A stretch of 33,934 nt of DNA from Chloroherpetonaceae bacterium (GTDB taxonomy: Bacteria; Bacteroidota; Chlorobiia; Chlorobiales; Chloroherpetonaceae): the NCBI GenBank assembly GCA_028277445.1, contig JANQGG010000056.1, positions 1 through 33,934 on the forward strand. The letters run 5' to 3'. The notes below the pieces were generated by a model. That model saw only the letters and a program-made list of their open reading frames with translations, was not told where the DNA came from and did no database searches. The position numbers and the translations under genes are program-made. This document shows positions 8,811 through 16,566 of this stretch, piece by piece (the stretch's first letter is position 1; each line of letters opens with the position of its first letter).

Positions 8811-10874
8811 CTATTTCATTAAATGAAATGTATCCAAAATAAAGGCATACTCCGTAGCCAGCTCTTTGAGAAAATCGTATCGGCCCGAAGCGCCGCTGTG
8901 TCCCGATCCCATATTGGTTTTAAGCATGATAGAATTATCGTCAGTTTTTGTATCCCGCAATTTGGCTACCCATTTTGCAGGTTCCCAGTAAGAGACGCGT
9001 GGATCATGCAGGCCTGCGGTTACGAGCATTTTTGGATAATTCTGAGGCTGGATATTGTCGTAAGGGGAGTACGATGCAATGTAATCAAAGTAAATTTTTT
9101 CATTCGGATTGCCCCATTCATCGTACTCGGTAATGGTTAAAGGCAGCGTTTCATCCAGCATGGTGTTTAAAACATCAACGAACGGCACATTTGCAATGCA
9201 GGCTTTAAATAATTCGGGATTCATGTTGAGTACTGCGCCCATGAGCAAGCCACCGGCGCTACCGCCTGAGATGGCAATATGCTTTTCGGCGGTGTAGTTT
9301 TGTGCGATCAAATGTTTAGCACAGGCGATAAAGTCGTGAAACGTGTTTGTTTTGTTGAGTAATTTCCCGGATTCGTACCAGGTTCGTCCGAGTTCTTCCC
9401 CGCCGCGAATATGCGCAATGGCATAAATAAACCCACGATCAATTAAGCTCAGACGGGTTGAGCGGAACGCAGGATCCATGGTTATGCCATACGAACCGTA
9501 GCCATAGAGAAACACCGGGTTATTGGAATTTTTAATAAGGCCTTTTTTATACACTAACGATATGGGGATTTTAGCGCCGTCGTGCGAGGTTGCCATGAGT
9601 CGCTCCGAGGCATAATTTGATGGATCATACTCACCTAAAACCTCAATCTGCTTTTTTAGCTCTTTGTGTTTTATCTTTAAATCGTAATCGTAAATGGATT
9701 CGGGCGTTATGAGTGAGCTGTAATGAAATCTCAGTTTAGAAGTTCTAAATTCAGTATTAGAAGCCGGCCAAAGGCTATAGACGGGTTCTGAAAAATCAAT
9801 GTAATGATGGGTTTGGGTATTTAAATCAATGACGCGTATCTGTTGAAGTCCGGCTTGACGTTCAAATACCGCCAAATGACGTTCAAATGCAAGAATATCA
9901 TCCAGTTTAACGGACGGATCGTGTGCGATGATTTCTTGCCAATTCTCTATTGCAGGGGTATTTACCGGCGCTTCCATTAACCTGAAATTCACGGCATCGT
10001 GGTTTGTGAGAATAAAAAAACGTTGATCGTGATGTTCAATATCGTATTCCAGTCCGGGTTGCCGGGGTTGAATGACTTGAAAATCCTGATTTGGATTTTC
10101 AGCCTCTAACACGTGGATTTCCGTGGTGATTTTACTGGCTGTATGAATGACCACATACTTTCGACTTCGCGTTTTTCGAACCGCCACATAAAAGCTTCCG
10201 TCGGTTTCATGAAAAACCTCTTCATCCTGGTTAGCTGTAGCGCCTAGCTTGTGCCGCATCACTTTATACGGGCGCTTGGTTTCATCAAGAATTGTATAAA
10301 ACAACGTTTGGTTATCGGCTGCCCAAGCCACCGACCCGACATTTTCCAATCGGTCTGCAAGTAAATTTCCGGTTGAAAGGTCTTTAATAAACAGGGTATA
10401 GGTTTCCGAGCCATCGATATCGGTAGAATAAGCCAAAAACTGATGATTGGGGCTCACCCGCAGGACGCCTGTGCTAAAATAACTGTGGCCTTCAGCCAAT
10501 ACATTTTTATCCAGAATGATTTCTTCCTCATTTTCAAGACTCAGTTTTTTTCGGCAATTGATGGAATACTGTTTACCTTCTTCGGAGCGGGAGTAGTAGA
10601 AATAGTAATCAATGCGCTCGGGGACGCTCATGTCGGTTTCCTGAATGCGGCCAAGCATTTCTTGGTATAGCGTTTCCTGAAAATCCTCGGTGTGCGCCAA
10701 CAACTTTTTTGTATAAGCGTTTTCGGCTTCTAAATGTTTGATGACATCGGGATTGGTTTTTTCCCTCAGCCAAAAGTAATCGTCGCTGAGCGTTATATCA
10801 TGAATTTCTGTGGTGTGTGTTTTTTTTTGTGGTTGAGGCGGCGCTAAGGTTTTGCTTTTTTCAATGTTGGGCAT
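8811..10874 (-). CDS. ptrB: Oligopeptidase B-type prolyl oligopeptidase family serine peptidase (S9A)
   Basis: This 687-residue peptidase has an N-terminal beta-propeller (about 75-400) that limits substrate size and a C-terminal alpha/beta-hydrolase domain. The catalytic triad is S539 in GGSAGG, D624 in GLHDPRV and H659 in GSGHSG. The length and the acidic segment around ETLPLTITEYDEWGNP (575-590) fit oligopeptidase B, which cuts short peptides after Lys or Arg. There is no signal peptide, so it is cytoplasmic. The gene is monocistronic by its surroundings: more than 120 bases to gltX and a long repeat-filled gap upstream. A true prolyl specificity is the main alternative. Confidence 0.92.
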   Translation of the reverse strand: MPNIEKSKTLAPPQPQKKTHTTEIHDITLSDDYFWLREKTNPDVIKHLEAENAYTKKLLAHTEDFQETLYQEMLGRIQETDMSVPERIDYYFYYSRSEEGKQYSINCRKKLSLENEEEIILDKNVLAEGHSYFSTGVLRVSPNHQFLAYSTDIDGSETYTLFIKDLSTGNLLADRLENVGSVAWAADNQTLFYTILDETKRPYKVMRHKLGATANQDEEVFHETDGSFYVAVRKTRSRKYVVIHTASKITTEIHVLEAENPNQDFQVIQPRQPGLEYDIEHHDQRFFILTNHDAVNFRLMEAPVNTPAIENWQEIIAHDPSVKLDDILAFERHLAVFERQAGLQQIRVIDLNTQTHHYIDFSEPVYSLWPASNTEFRTSKLRFHYSSLITPESIYDYDLKIKHKELKKQIEVLGEYDPSNYASERLMATSHDGAKIPISLVYKKGLIKNSNNPVFLYGYGSYGITMDPAFRSTRLSLIDRGFIYAIAHIRGGEELGRTWYESGKLLNKTNTFHDFIACAKHLIAQNYTAEKHIAISGGSAGGLLMGAVLNMNPELFKACIANVPFVDVLNTMLDETLPLTITEYDEWGNPNEKIYFDYIASYSPYDNIQPQNYPKMLVTAGLHDPRVSYWEPAKWVAKLRDTKTDDNSIMLKTNMGSGHSGASGRYDFLKELATEYAFILDTFHLMK

Positions 10875-11007
10875 AATGGTGATACTAAAGGCTTTTAAAA
10901 TTTTAGGATGCAGTTATTACAAATATGAAATCAATAAGTCATAATGAAGGAGCTTTTACGACTGAAGAATCTCATATAGACTTTTTTGTTTTGCTACTAA
11001 TAAAGAG

Positions 11008-11304
11008 TTTAAAATTAAGAACACGCATTGTTAAGTGTCATTGCGAGTTTAAATATTTAAAAAACAAACAAACAGGTAATGACACGTTACACCAGTCATG
11101 CTGAACTTGATTCAGCATCTTTTTAGACCCTGAAACAAGTTCAGGGTGACTGTATTAGGAAACCATTATACATTTAATTAGAGTTTCCGTCATTGGAAGT
11201 CTGGCATGTTGAAAGCCAAAAACACAACTAAATAATGACAAATTCATTAATTGAAAGTTCATCAACCATCTATAGGCTCCTGCTTTCGCAGGAGCGACAA
11301 AAAC
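11008..11304 (+). repeat. Composite palindromic intergenic repeat, copy M
   Basis: This copy shares its beginning (AAATTAAGAACACGCATT) with the copy at 33778. Its end matches the reverse complement of 1-120, including GCTCCTGC-TTTC-GCAGGAGC at 11276-11295. Internal hairpins are GCTGAA-CTTGA-TTCAGC (11100-11116) and CCCTGAA-ACAAG-TTCAGGG (11128-11146). Modules tend to begin with GTCAT or GTCAC. It is non-coding and lies between ptrB and the yoeB-like gene. Confidence 0.75.
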
Positions 11305-11308
11305 AAAA

Positions 11309-11410
11309 CCTCGTCATTGCGAACAAAGTGAAGCAATCCAGGAGCATTTATGGATCGCCACATGCCTTTCAGGCATTCGCGATGACCTTTTAAAAAGAAA
11401 CCGTCATTAC
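11309..11410 (+). repeat. Further palindromic modules attached to repeat copy M
   Basis: This stretch begins CCTCGTCATTGCGAACAAAG and continues with AAGCAATCC. A hairpin ATGCCT-TTC-AGGCAT (11362-11376) and a closing GCGATGACC follow. GTCATTGCGA...GAAGCAATCC modules like this are common interspersed intergenic palindromes in many bacterial genomes. The module is absent from copy L within the window because that copy is cut by the edge. Confidence 0.6.
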
Positions 11411-11436
11411 TCGTTTATTTTTTTATATAATGATTC

Positions 11437-11703
11437 TTAATCGTAATGAGTCCATAAACGAAGGACTTTTACAACTTTTTTGTTTTCTATGATTTGATAA
11501 ACCAATCGGTGTTGAATATTAATTCTCCTGGAATAAGCGCCAGAGAGATCACCAACTGGTTTTTCATAATATGGTGGTGTTTGATAAGGATTTTGGCAGA
11601 GAATTTCAAGAAGTTTTTCGGTTTTTGGTTTTAATCCCGCAGAAGCAATTTTTTTTGCATCTTTTTGAGCCTGTTTGGTATAAATAACTTTCCAACTCAC
11701 CAA
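11437..11703 (-). CDS. yoeB: YoeB/Txe-family mRNA interferase toxin
   Basis: This 88-residue toxin of the RelE superfamily cleaves mRNA in the ribosomal A site when free of its antitoxin. Residues matching the E. coli YoeB active site are visible: E47 (YYEKP), R66 in the conserved SRRINIQHRLVY block (58-69), and H86-Y87 at the extreme C-terminus. GDLSGAYSRR is the typical family signature. The start codon lies inside the end of the antitoxin gene (7-base overlap), so the two are co-translated. The protein looks intact and probably active. The pair sits between two composite or palindromic repeat tracts, which suggests a movable location. Confidence 0.93.
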   Translation of the reverse strand: MVSWKVIYTKQAQKDAKKIASAGLKPKTEKLLEILCQNPYQTPPYYEKPVGDLSGAYSRRINIQHRLVYQIIENKKVVKVLRLWTHYD

Positions 11704-11942
11704 TCCAATTCCTCAGAACAATCTTCAATGGAGGTATTTAATCCTTCTCTTATCGATTCTCTCATACCTGGCACGGAGAGAATATGGAGCGTTTCTTCAA
11801 TAGATCGCCAATTTTCTTCCGATACGATCACAGCATTTCCTCTTTTACCTGTGATTTGAATGGGCTGGTTCGACTCGTTGGCTTCGTCAATGAGCTTGTA
11901 AATAAGCTCTCTGGCTTTGGTGGCTGTAACTGTTTTCATCAT
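11697..11942 (-). CDS. yefM: YefM/Phd-family antitoxin
   Basis: This 81-residue antitoxin has an N-terminal Phd/YefM DNA-binding fold that starts MKTVTATKARELIYKLIDEA. QITGKRGNAVIVSEENW follows, with the typical VIVSEE strand. The acidic, probably disordered C-terminus (IEDCSEELDW) should wrap around the toxin. Two consecutive ATG codons (11940-11942 and 11937-11939) are possible starts. The gene precedes the toxin, and a TGTACA hexamer touches its start codon, consistent with autorepression by the toxin-antitoxin complex. Confidence 0.93.
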   Translation of the reverse strand: MMKTVTATKARELIYKLIDEANESNQPIQITGKRGNAVIVSEENWRSIEETLHILSVPGMRESIREGLNTSIEDCSEELDW

Positions 11943-11947
11943 GTACA
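11942..11947. promoter_or_regulatory. TGTACA candidate operator core for the yefM-yoeB pair
   Basis: The palindromic hexamer TGTACA abuts the antitoxin start codon. The E. coli YefM-YoeB operator is built on palindromes with this same core. Only one hexamer is visible here, so the second half-site or short palindrome is missing or degenerate. Confidence 0.4.
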
Positions 11948-12006
11948 GATTAAATTGAAAAAAAGGTACGCAATAGCGAACGCTTTTTCAAAGTAAAAGG
12001 TTTTCG

Positions 12007-12039
12007 CCTCACCCTAGCTCTCTCCAAATTTGAGAGGGT
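12007..12039. repeat. CACCCTAGC-type palindromic repeat
   Basis: CCTCACCCTAGCTCTCTCC is followed by AAATTTGAGAGGGT. The stem is CTCTC/GAGAG (12020-12024 and 12032-12036). This CACCCTAGC...CTCTCC pattern resembles short interspersed palindromes found between genes in many bacteria. It lies 26 bases from the mutase stop codon and could also influence transcript ends, but no T run follows. Confidence 0.45.
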
Positions 12040-12065
12040 AAATAGGCAAAATCTTAGTGCAATGA

Positions 12066-13451
12066 TTAATCCGCCAATCCCTTCGCAAAAGCTAACGCTT
12101 TTTGAACTTTTTCTTCAGAATCCGCTTCGCAATATAGGCGAAGCACGGGTTCGGTACCTGAAGGGCGAATCAGGAGCCAGCCGCCTTCAAAAAAGTACTT
12201 GTAGCCATCAAGGTCATCAAAATCTATCACTTTCATACCGTCGATATCTTTAAAATCGCCTTTGGATGCTTTTTCCATGGCGCGGGTTTTGGCTTCCGGG
12301 GTGAGATGCGCATCAAATCGGTCGTAAGTGAAATAGCCAAATTCATCGTAAAGCTCCTCAACAAGCTCGCCAAGCGTTTTGCCGCGTTTGGCCATAATTT
12401 CCAGGACAAGCACGCCGATATATACGCCATCACGTTCGGGCAAGTGTTTGGTGATGCCTATTCCGCCTGATTCTTCACCGCCCATCAAGATGTTATTGGT
12501 GGTCATTAATTTACCGACATGTTTAAACCCGATCGGCAATTTGTGAAGCTCAATAGTATGTTTTTGGCATATCTTATTGATGACTTCCGTTAGAGCAAAT
12601 GTTTTAGCCACTTCGCCCGATTCGTTTTTTTCTTCCACCAAATACTTGAGGATAATGGCGAAGATTTTATGGGAATCAACAAACCGGCCTTGTTCATCCA
12701 CCATTCCGATACGGTCGGCATCGCCGTCGTTTAAAATGCCCACATCAAGTTTTTTTGCTAGGAAAACCTCCCGAAAATCTTCTGTGTAACGTGGAATGGG
12801 TTCCGGGTTGATGCCTTCAAAGGTTGGGTTTGGAATGGCATGGTAATTAAGAACCTCCGATTCGTTCAACAGTTCGGCAACCAAGCTTTGACTTGAGCCA
12901 AACATGGCATGATGCCCGATTTTCAAATGACTTTGATTGATAAGCTCGATATCAAGTTCAGATCGGAGATAATCAAGATAGTATGTTTTGATGTCGGTTA
13001 GAATGATGTGATCATCATTTTTTTGAAAGGTCTGGTTAGGATCAACCTGAAGCAAATACGATTCCACTTCGGCAATAATTTCAGGATGAGCCGATCCGCC
13101 ATAATCGGCCTTGATTTTAAACCCATTATACAATGGCGGGTTATGAGATGCCGTAATTACAATACCTCCAGCTAACTGTTTATCGCGAACAAATAATGAA
13201 ACTGCCGGCGTTGGCACAAAACAATCCGATAAATACACCCTGATGTTAAGCGAGGAATAGAGTTTGGCGACAAAATGCGCAAAATCATTGGAAAGAAATC
13301 GGGTGTCGTAACCAATACAAACCCCGTTTCTTAAATTGGGATGCGTTTGAAAATACTTTGAGGCAGCCAATGCGGCAATTTTAAGGTTCTGATACGTGAA
13401 ATCTTTTGCGATAAGACCTCGCCAACCATCTGTTCCAAATTTTACGAGCAT
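12066..13451 (-). CDS. Phosphoglucomutase/phosphomannomutase (alpha-D-phosphohexomutase)
   Basis: This 461-residue enzyme moves phosphate between C1 and C6 of hexose phosphates, feeding glycogen, cell-wall or nucleotide-sugar synthesis. All four loops are intact: catalytic S102 in TASHNP, the metal-binding DGDADR (242-247), the sugar-binding GEESGG (325-330) and the phosphate-binding RPSGTEP (429-435). The start MLVKFGTDGWRG matches the family N-terminus. GEESGG favours glucose or mannose over the glucosamine enzyme GlmM, but specificity cannot be fixed by eye. It is transcribed away from lpxB with 105 bases between them. Confidence 0.93.
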   Translation of the reverse strand: MLVKFGTDGWRGLIAKDFTYQNLKIAALAASKYFQTHPNLRNGVCIGYDTRFLSNDFAHFVAKLYSSLNIRVYLSDCFVPTPAVSLFVRDKQLAGGIVITASHNPPLYNGFKIKADYGGSAHPEIIAEVESYLLQVDPNQTFQKNDDHIILTDIKTYYLDYLRSELDIELINQSHLKIGHHAMFGSSQSLVAELLNESEVLNYHAIPNPTFEGINPEPIPRYTEDFREVFLAKKLDVGILNDGDADRIGMVDEQGRFVDSHKIFAIILKYLVEEKNESGEVAKTFALTEVINKICQKHTIELHKLPIGFKHVGKLMTTNNILMGGEESGGIGITKHLPERDGVYIGVLVLEIMAKRGKTLGELVEELYDEFGYFTYDRFDAHLTPEAKTRAMEKASKGDFKDIDGMKVIDFDDLDGYKYFFEGGWLLIRPSGTEPVLRLYCEADSEEKVQKALAFAKGLAD

Positions 13452-13556
13452 GGTTTTTTACTAAAGATGTTTTACTGAAAAAGTTAATGTGAGATTTTAG
13501 TTTAAAGTGATACATTTCACCTCATTAAATGTACTAATTGTACCTAACATTTTAGA

Positions 13557-14726
13557 TTGCATAACTTGTCTAAAAAACTTTTTGTTCTGGCAGGCGAAAC
13601 CTCGGGCGATTTGCATGCAGGACTTGTTATTAAAGCCTTAAAGGAACAGCAACCCGATATTGAGGTATTTGGCGTAGGAGGCGAGCAGTTAAAAAAAGCC
13701 GGTGTAAAGCTCTTGTATGAAACTCACCAGATTAATTTTATGGGATTTGTTGAAGTGGCCAAGCACTTTTTTTTCCTTAAAAAGGTCATTTCAACCATCA
13801 AAAAAACCATTCAATCCGAAAAGCCGGATGCCGCATTGCTGATTGATTATCCGGGCATGAATTTAATCATCGCTGAATTTCTTCATCAGCAAAACATTCC
13901 GGTGATCTATTACATCGCACCGCAGGTATGGGCATGGAAAGAAAAGCGTGTCCAAAAAATCAAGACCTATGTCAGCAGGTTGTTGATTGTTTTTTTGTTT
14001 GAAGAAGAGTTTTTCAAAACCAGGGGCGTTAAAGCAGAGTTTGTGGGACATCCCATCATAGAAGAACTGGAAGATGTATCGTTTGAGTCTGAGCAGGATT
14101 TCCGAGAGAAGAATACGATTATGCCGCATGAAAAAATCATCGGTGTGTTGCCGGGAAGCCGCACACAAGAGCTTGATCGGATTTATCCCGAAATGCTAAA
14201 AGCGCTTAAGCTATTGCAACAAACGTATTCGGTTAAGCTTCTATTAGGCAAAGCCCCAAATCTTCCAAATGAGCGATATGAAAAATTTCACCAGGAATAT
14301 GGCATTCAACCGACAATCGTTTCGGGATATGAAACCATGAAATATAGTGATGTTGTTTTAGTAACTTCTGGTACGGCAACTTTGGAAACATTATATTTCG
14401 GAACGCCTATGGTAGTGCTGTATAAAACCAATTGGCTGAATTATGAAATTGGAAAGCGGCTGGTGAAAATTGGTAAATTCGCTTTGGCAAATATTGTATC
14501 AAAAGGATTGAATGGCGAGGATAAGTTAGTGCCTGAATTATTACAGGATGAAATAAGCGCTGAACGAGTCGTAAAAGAAGTATCCGATTTATTGGACAAT
14601 CAAACCTTATATCGGTCTGTTCAAGACCAGCTTTTGGATGCCAAAACGCTATTAGGTGAAAAAAAACCTTCAAGAGAAGTAACCAAAGTATTAATGGAGG
14701 TATTAAATCACAGGCCAAATCATTGA
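13557..14726 (+). CDS. lpxB: Lipid-A-disaccharide synthase
   Basis: This glycosyltransferase (family GT19) joins 2,3-diacylglucosamine-1-phosphate and UDP-2,3-diacylglucosamine to form the lipid A disaccharide at the inner face of the cytoplasmic membrane. Motifs visible are AGETSGDLHAG (12-22), YYIAPQVWAW (118-127), FVGHP (162-166), LPGSR (198-202) and SGTATLE (271-277). Length 389 is normal. No ATG is available: the frame is closed by TAA at 13545-13547. The only sensible starts before the AGETSGD motif are TTG at 13557 or TTG at 13566. The gene shows that the cell has an LPS-bearing outer membrane. The downstream gene lies 35 bases away on the same strand. Confidence 0.95.
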   Translation: MHNLSKKLFVLAGETSGDLHAGLVIKALKEQQPDIEVFGVGGEQLKKAGVKLLYETHQINFMGFVEVAKHFFFLKKVISTIKKTIQSEKPDAALLIDYPGMNLIIAEFLHQQNIPVIYYIAPQVWAWKEKRVQKIKTYVSRLLIVFLFEEEFFKTRGVKAEFVGHPIIEELEDVSFESEQDFREKNTIMPHEKIIGVLPGSRTQELDRIYPEMLKALKLLQQTYSVKLLLGKAPNLPNERYEKFHQEYGIQPTIVSGYETMKYSDVVLVTSGTATLETLYFGTPMVVLYKTNWLNYEIGKRLVKIGKFALANIVSKGLNGEDKLVPELLQDEISAERVVKEVSDLLDNQTLYRSVQDQLLDAKTLLGEKKPSREVTKVLMEVLNHRPNH

Positions 14727-14761
14727 TTACATTTTAGAATCGTTTAATTGTATTGCAAATC

Positions 14762-16006
14762 ATGTCAGAAGAAATATTCACATCAGAAACCCAAGAGCAT
14801 CACAGTAAAGGAAGACATTATTCGGCGCAGGATATCATGATGATTTTTGATAATACGGAGGTGGCGTTTGAGCATAAAAGTGATTTTGATTTAAATGGAT
14901 CGTACCTGCTGTTTCGAATGATGAACAATGTGGTGATCTCAAAACTGGGTACAGCGCTTACAGATATGGCATTTCAGATGATGTTGCCGGTTGACTTTTT
15001 TGTGAAGTACACCCTTTTTCGTCAGTTCTGTGGCGGCGAAACTTTACAAGAGTGTGAAGAAACCGTTGAAGATCTTGCCAACTACAACATTCAATCCATT
15101 TTAGACTACTCCTCCGAGGGTATGATGGGAGAACAAGGATTGGACAGAGCCGCTTCATCCATTCTGGAAACGTTGGAATATGCAAAATCTAACGAGAGTG
15201 TTCCGTTTATTGTGTTTAAACCTTCGGGGATTATTCGTTTTGAATTGTTGGAGTGGTTGAGCACGGAGCAGGAATTGAATGCCTCGCAACAAGCCGAGTA
15301 TCATCGAGCAAAGCGACGGTTTAAGCTTATTTGCAAATCGGCCCATGATGCCGACATTCCGGTAATGGTGGATGCTGAAGAGTCCTGGATTCAACCTGCT
15401 ATCGATAAACTGACCAAGGAGATGATGGCTGAGTTTAATACCAAAAAATGCATTGTGTATGGTTCATACCAAATGTATCTCAGTGGTCGTTTGGATGTAT
15501 TAAAAGCCGATGATCAGGAAGCAAAAAAAGAAGGCTATTACCTGGGCGTTAAACTTGTTCGCGGCGCTTATATGACTAAAGAGAATAAACGCGCCGAAGA
15601 ACGCGGCTATGTTTCCCCAATTCAACCCTCGAAGGAAGAAACGGACAAGGCCTTCGATAAAGCGCTAGATTTTTGCACCATGCATTTTGAGCGAATTGCT
15701 TTGTGCGCCGGAACCCATAACGAACAAAGCGTGGCGCGTTTGGTGGAACTCATCCAGTTAAACCAGATTCCGATTGACCACCCGCATGTGATCATTTCTC
15801 AATTGTATGGCATGGGCGATCATATTTCCTATAACATGGCAAAGCTAGGATTTCAGGTGGCCAAGTATGTGCCTTATGGTCCCGTAAAAGCGGTTATGCC
15901 ATATCTTTTAAGACGGGCAGAAGAAAATGCCTCGTTAATGGGACATGTGAGCCGCGAACTGCGACTCTTAGATACGGAAATGACCCGACGAAACTTACCG
16001 CATTAA
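14762..16006 (+). CDS. Proline dehydrogenase (FAD)
   Basis: This single-domain PRODH oxidises proline to pyrroline-5-carboxylate and passes electrons to FAD and then quinone. The beta/alpha barrel shows LDYSSEG, VMVDAEESW, KLVRGAYM and, near the C-terminus, RRAEENASLMG. The last corresponds to the RRxxEN motif that binds the proline carboxylate. No aldehyde dehydrogenase domain is fused, so the second step must be encoded elsewhere. I start the gene at the ATG at 14762; a TTG three codons upstream (14753) would also be in frame. It follows lpxB by 35 bases and may be co-transcribed, although the functions are unrelated. Confidence 0.93.
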   Translation: MSEEIFTSETQEHHSKGRHYSAQDIMMIFDNTEVAFEHKSDFDLNGSYLLFRMMNNVVISKLGTALTDMAFQMMLPVDFFVKYTLFRQFCGGETLQECEETVEDLANYNIQSILDYSSEGMMGEQGLDRAASSILETLEYAKSNESVPFIVFKPSGIIRFELLEWLSTEQELNASQQAEYHRAKRRFKLICKSAHDADIPVMVDAEESWIQPAIDKLTKEMMAEFNTKKCIVYGSYQMYLSGRLDVLKADDQEAKKEGYYLGVKLVRGAYMTKENKRAEERGYVSPIQPSKEETDKAFDKALDFCTMHFERIALCAGTHNEQSVARLVELIQLNQIPIDHPHVIISQLYGMGDHISYNMAKLGFQVAKYVPYGPVKAVMPYLLRRAEENASLMGHVSRELRLLDTEMTRRNLPH

Positions 16007-16173
16007 AACATATTTAGGCGCATTTGCTTGCCACCCCAAATTTCAAGGACAAGCCGTAAATATTGATTTATCAGCAAATATCCTGTTGGTATATGCTATC
16101 ATTAAGCTAGTTTTTATATTTTAATGTTTGTATTTACCAGCCTATTTATTTAGGATATTTTATTTATATATTT

Positions 16174-16183
16174 GTTTGGAAAT
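16174..16183 (+). other. Possible cassette junction (attC-like 3' core) upstream of hipB
   Basis: GTTTGGAAAT resembles the 3' core of the two downstream attC-like sites: GTTGGGAAAA at 18074 and GTTAGAAATA at 20316. It lies 20 bases before the first possible hipB start. I cannot find a convincing partner core upstream in this AT-rich stretch, so it is only a weak candidate for the left end of the cassette block. Confidence 0.2.
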
Positions 16184-16194
16184 ACTTACATTAA

Positions 16195-16566
16195 GTGCAA
16201 ATAAATGGTTTAATGATGAGAAATACTCGCATAGATTGGGTTCAAATGTCTGATTCGGCAATAGTGAAACAAATAGGGAGTTACATAAGGCATGAGCGCT
16301 TGCGGCAAAATAAGAAGCAGGTTCAATTGGCGGAAATGGCAGGTTTAAATCGCTGGACAATTAGTCAGATTGAAAACGGAGAATCCATTACATTAACAAG
16401 CTTGATTCAAATCTTGCGGGCATTGGACTGTTTATATCTGTTGAAAGCATTTGAAGTTTCGGATGAAATAAGCCCCTTGGAATATGCCAAACTTAAAAAG
16501 CAACAAAAGAAACGGGTTAGAAATAAAAAAACAAATATACCGGATAAAGACGATTTGGGATGGTAG
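16195..16566 (+). CDS. hipB: HipB-like antitoxin, XRE-family repressor
   Basis: The longest frame gives 123 residues. Its helix-turn-helix domain (about residues 25-85 of that frame) has the typical LAEMAGLNRWTISQIENGE recognition segment. A lysine-rich tail follows. The long frame would start at GTG 16195; ATG codons at 16213 and 16246 give shorter proteins. The start at 16246 (MSDSAIVKQIGSYIRHERLR) looks most like other HipB proteins. It should bind its own promoter and neutralise HipA. Its stop overlaps the hipA start by 7 bases, a usual sign of translational coupling. Confidence 0.9.
   Translation: MQINGLMMRNTRIDWVQMSDSAIVKQIGSYIRHERLRQNKKQVQLAEMAGLNRWTISQIENGESITLTSLIQILRALDCLYLLKAFEVSDEISPLEYAKLKKQQKKRVRNKKTNIPDKDDLGW

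Larger units (their letters stand above)
10875..11436. other. Repeat-filled intergenic region
   Basis: This 562-base stretch lies between oligopeptidase B and the toxin gene, both minus strand. From 11008 on it is nearly all composite repeat. The first 130 bases are AT-rich and presumably hold the ptrB promoter, which I cannot place. No ORF is credible. Confidence 0.7.

Noticed and set aside
8798-8817. GAAATAG/CTATTTC hairpin at the ptrB stop codon as a terminator
   Set aside because: On the minus strand it is followed by A residues, not T residues, and it overlaps the stop codon.
16079-16157. TATCC and GGATA half-sites upstream of hipB as a HipB operator
   Set aside because: E. coli HipB binds TATCC-N8-GGATA; here the halves are 69 bases apart, in AT-rich DNA where chance matches are likely.
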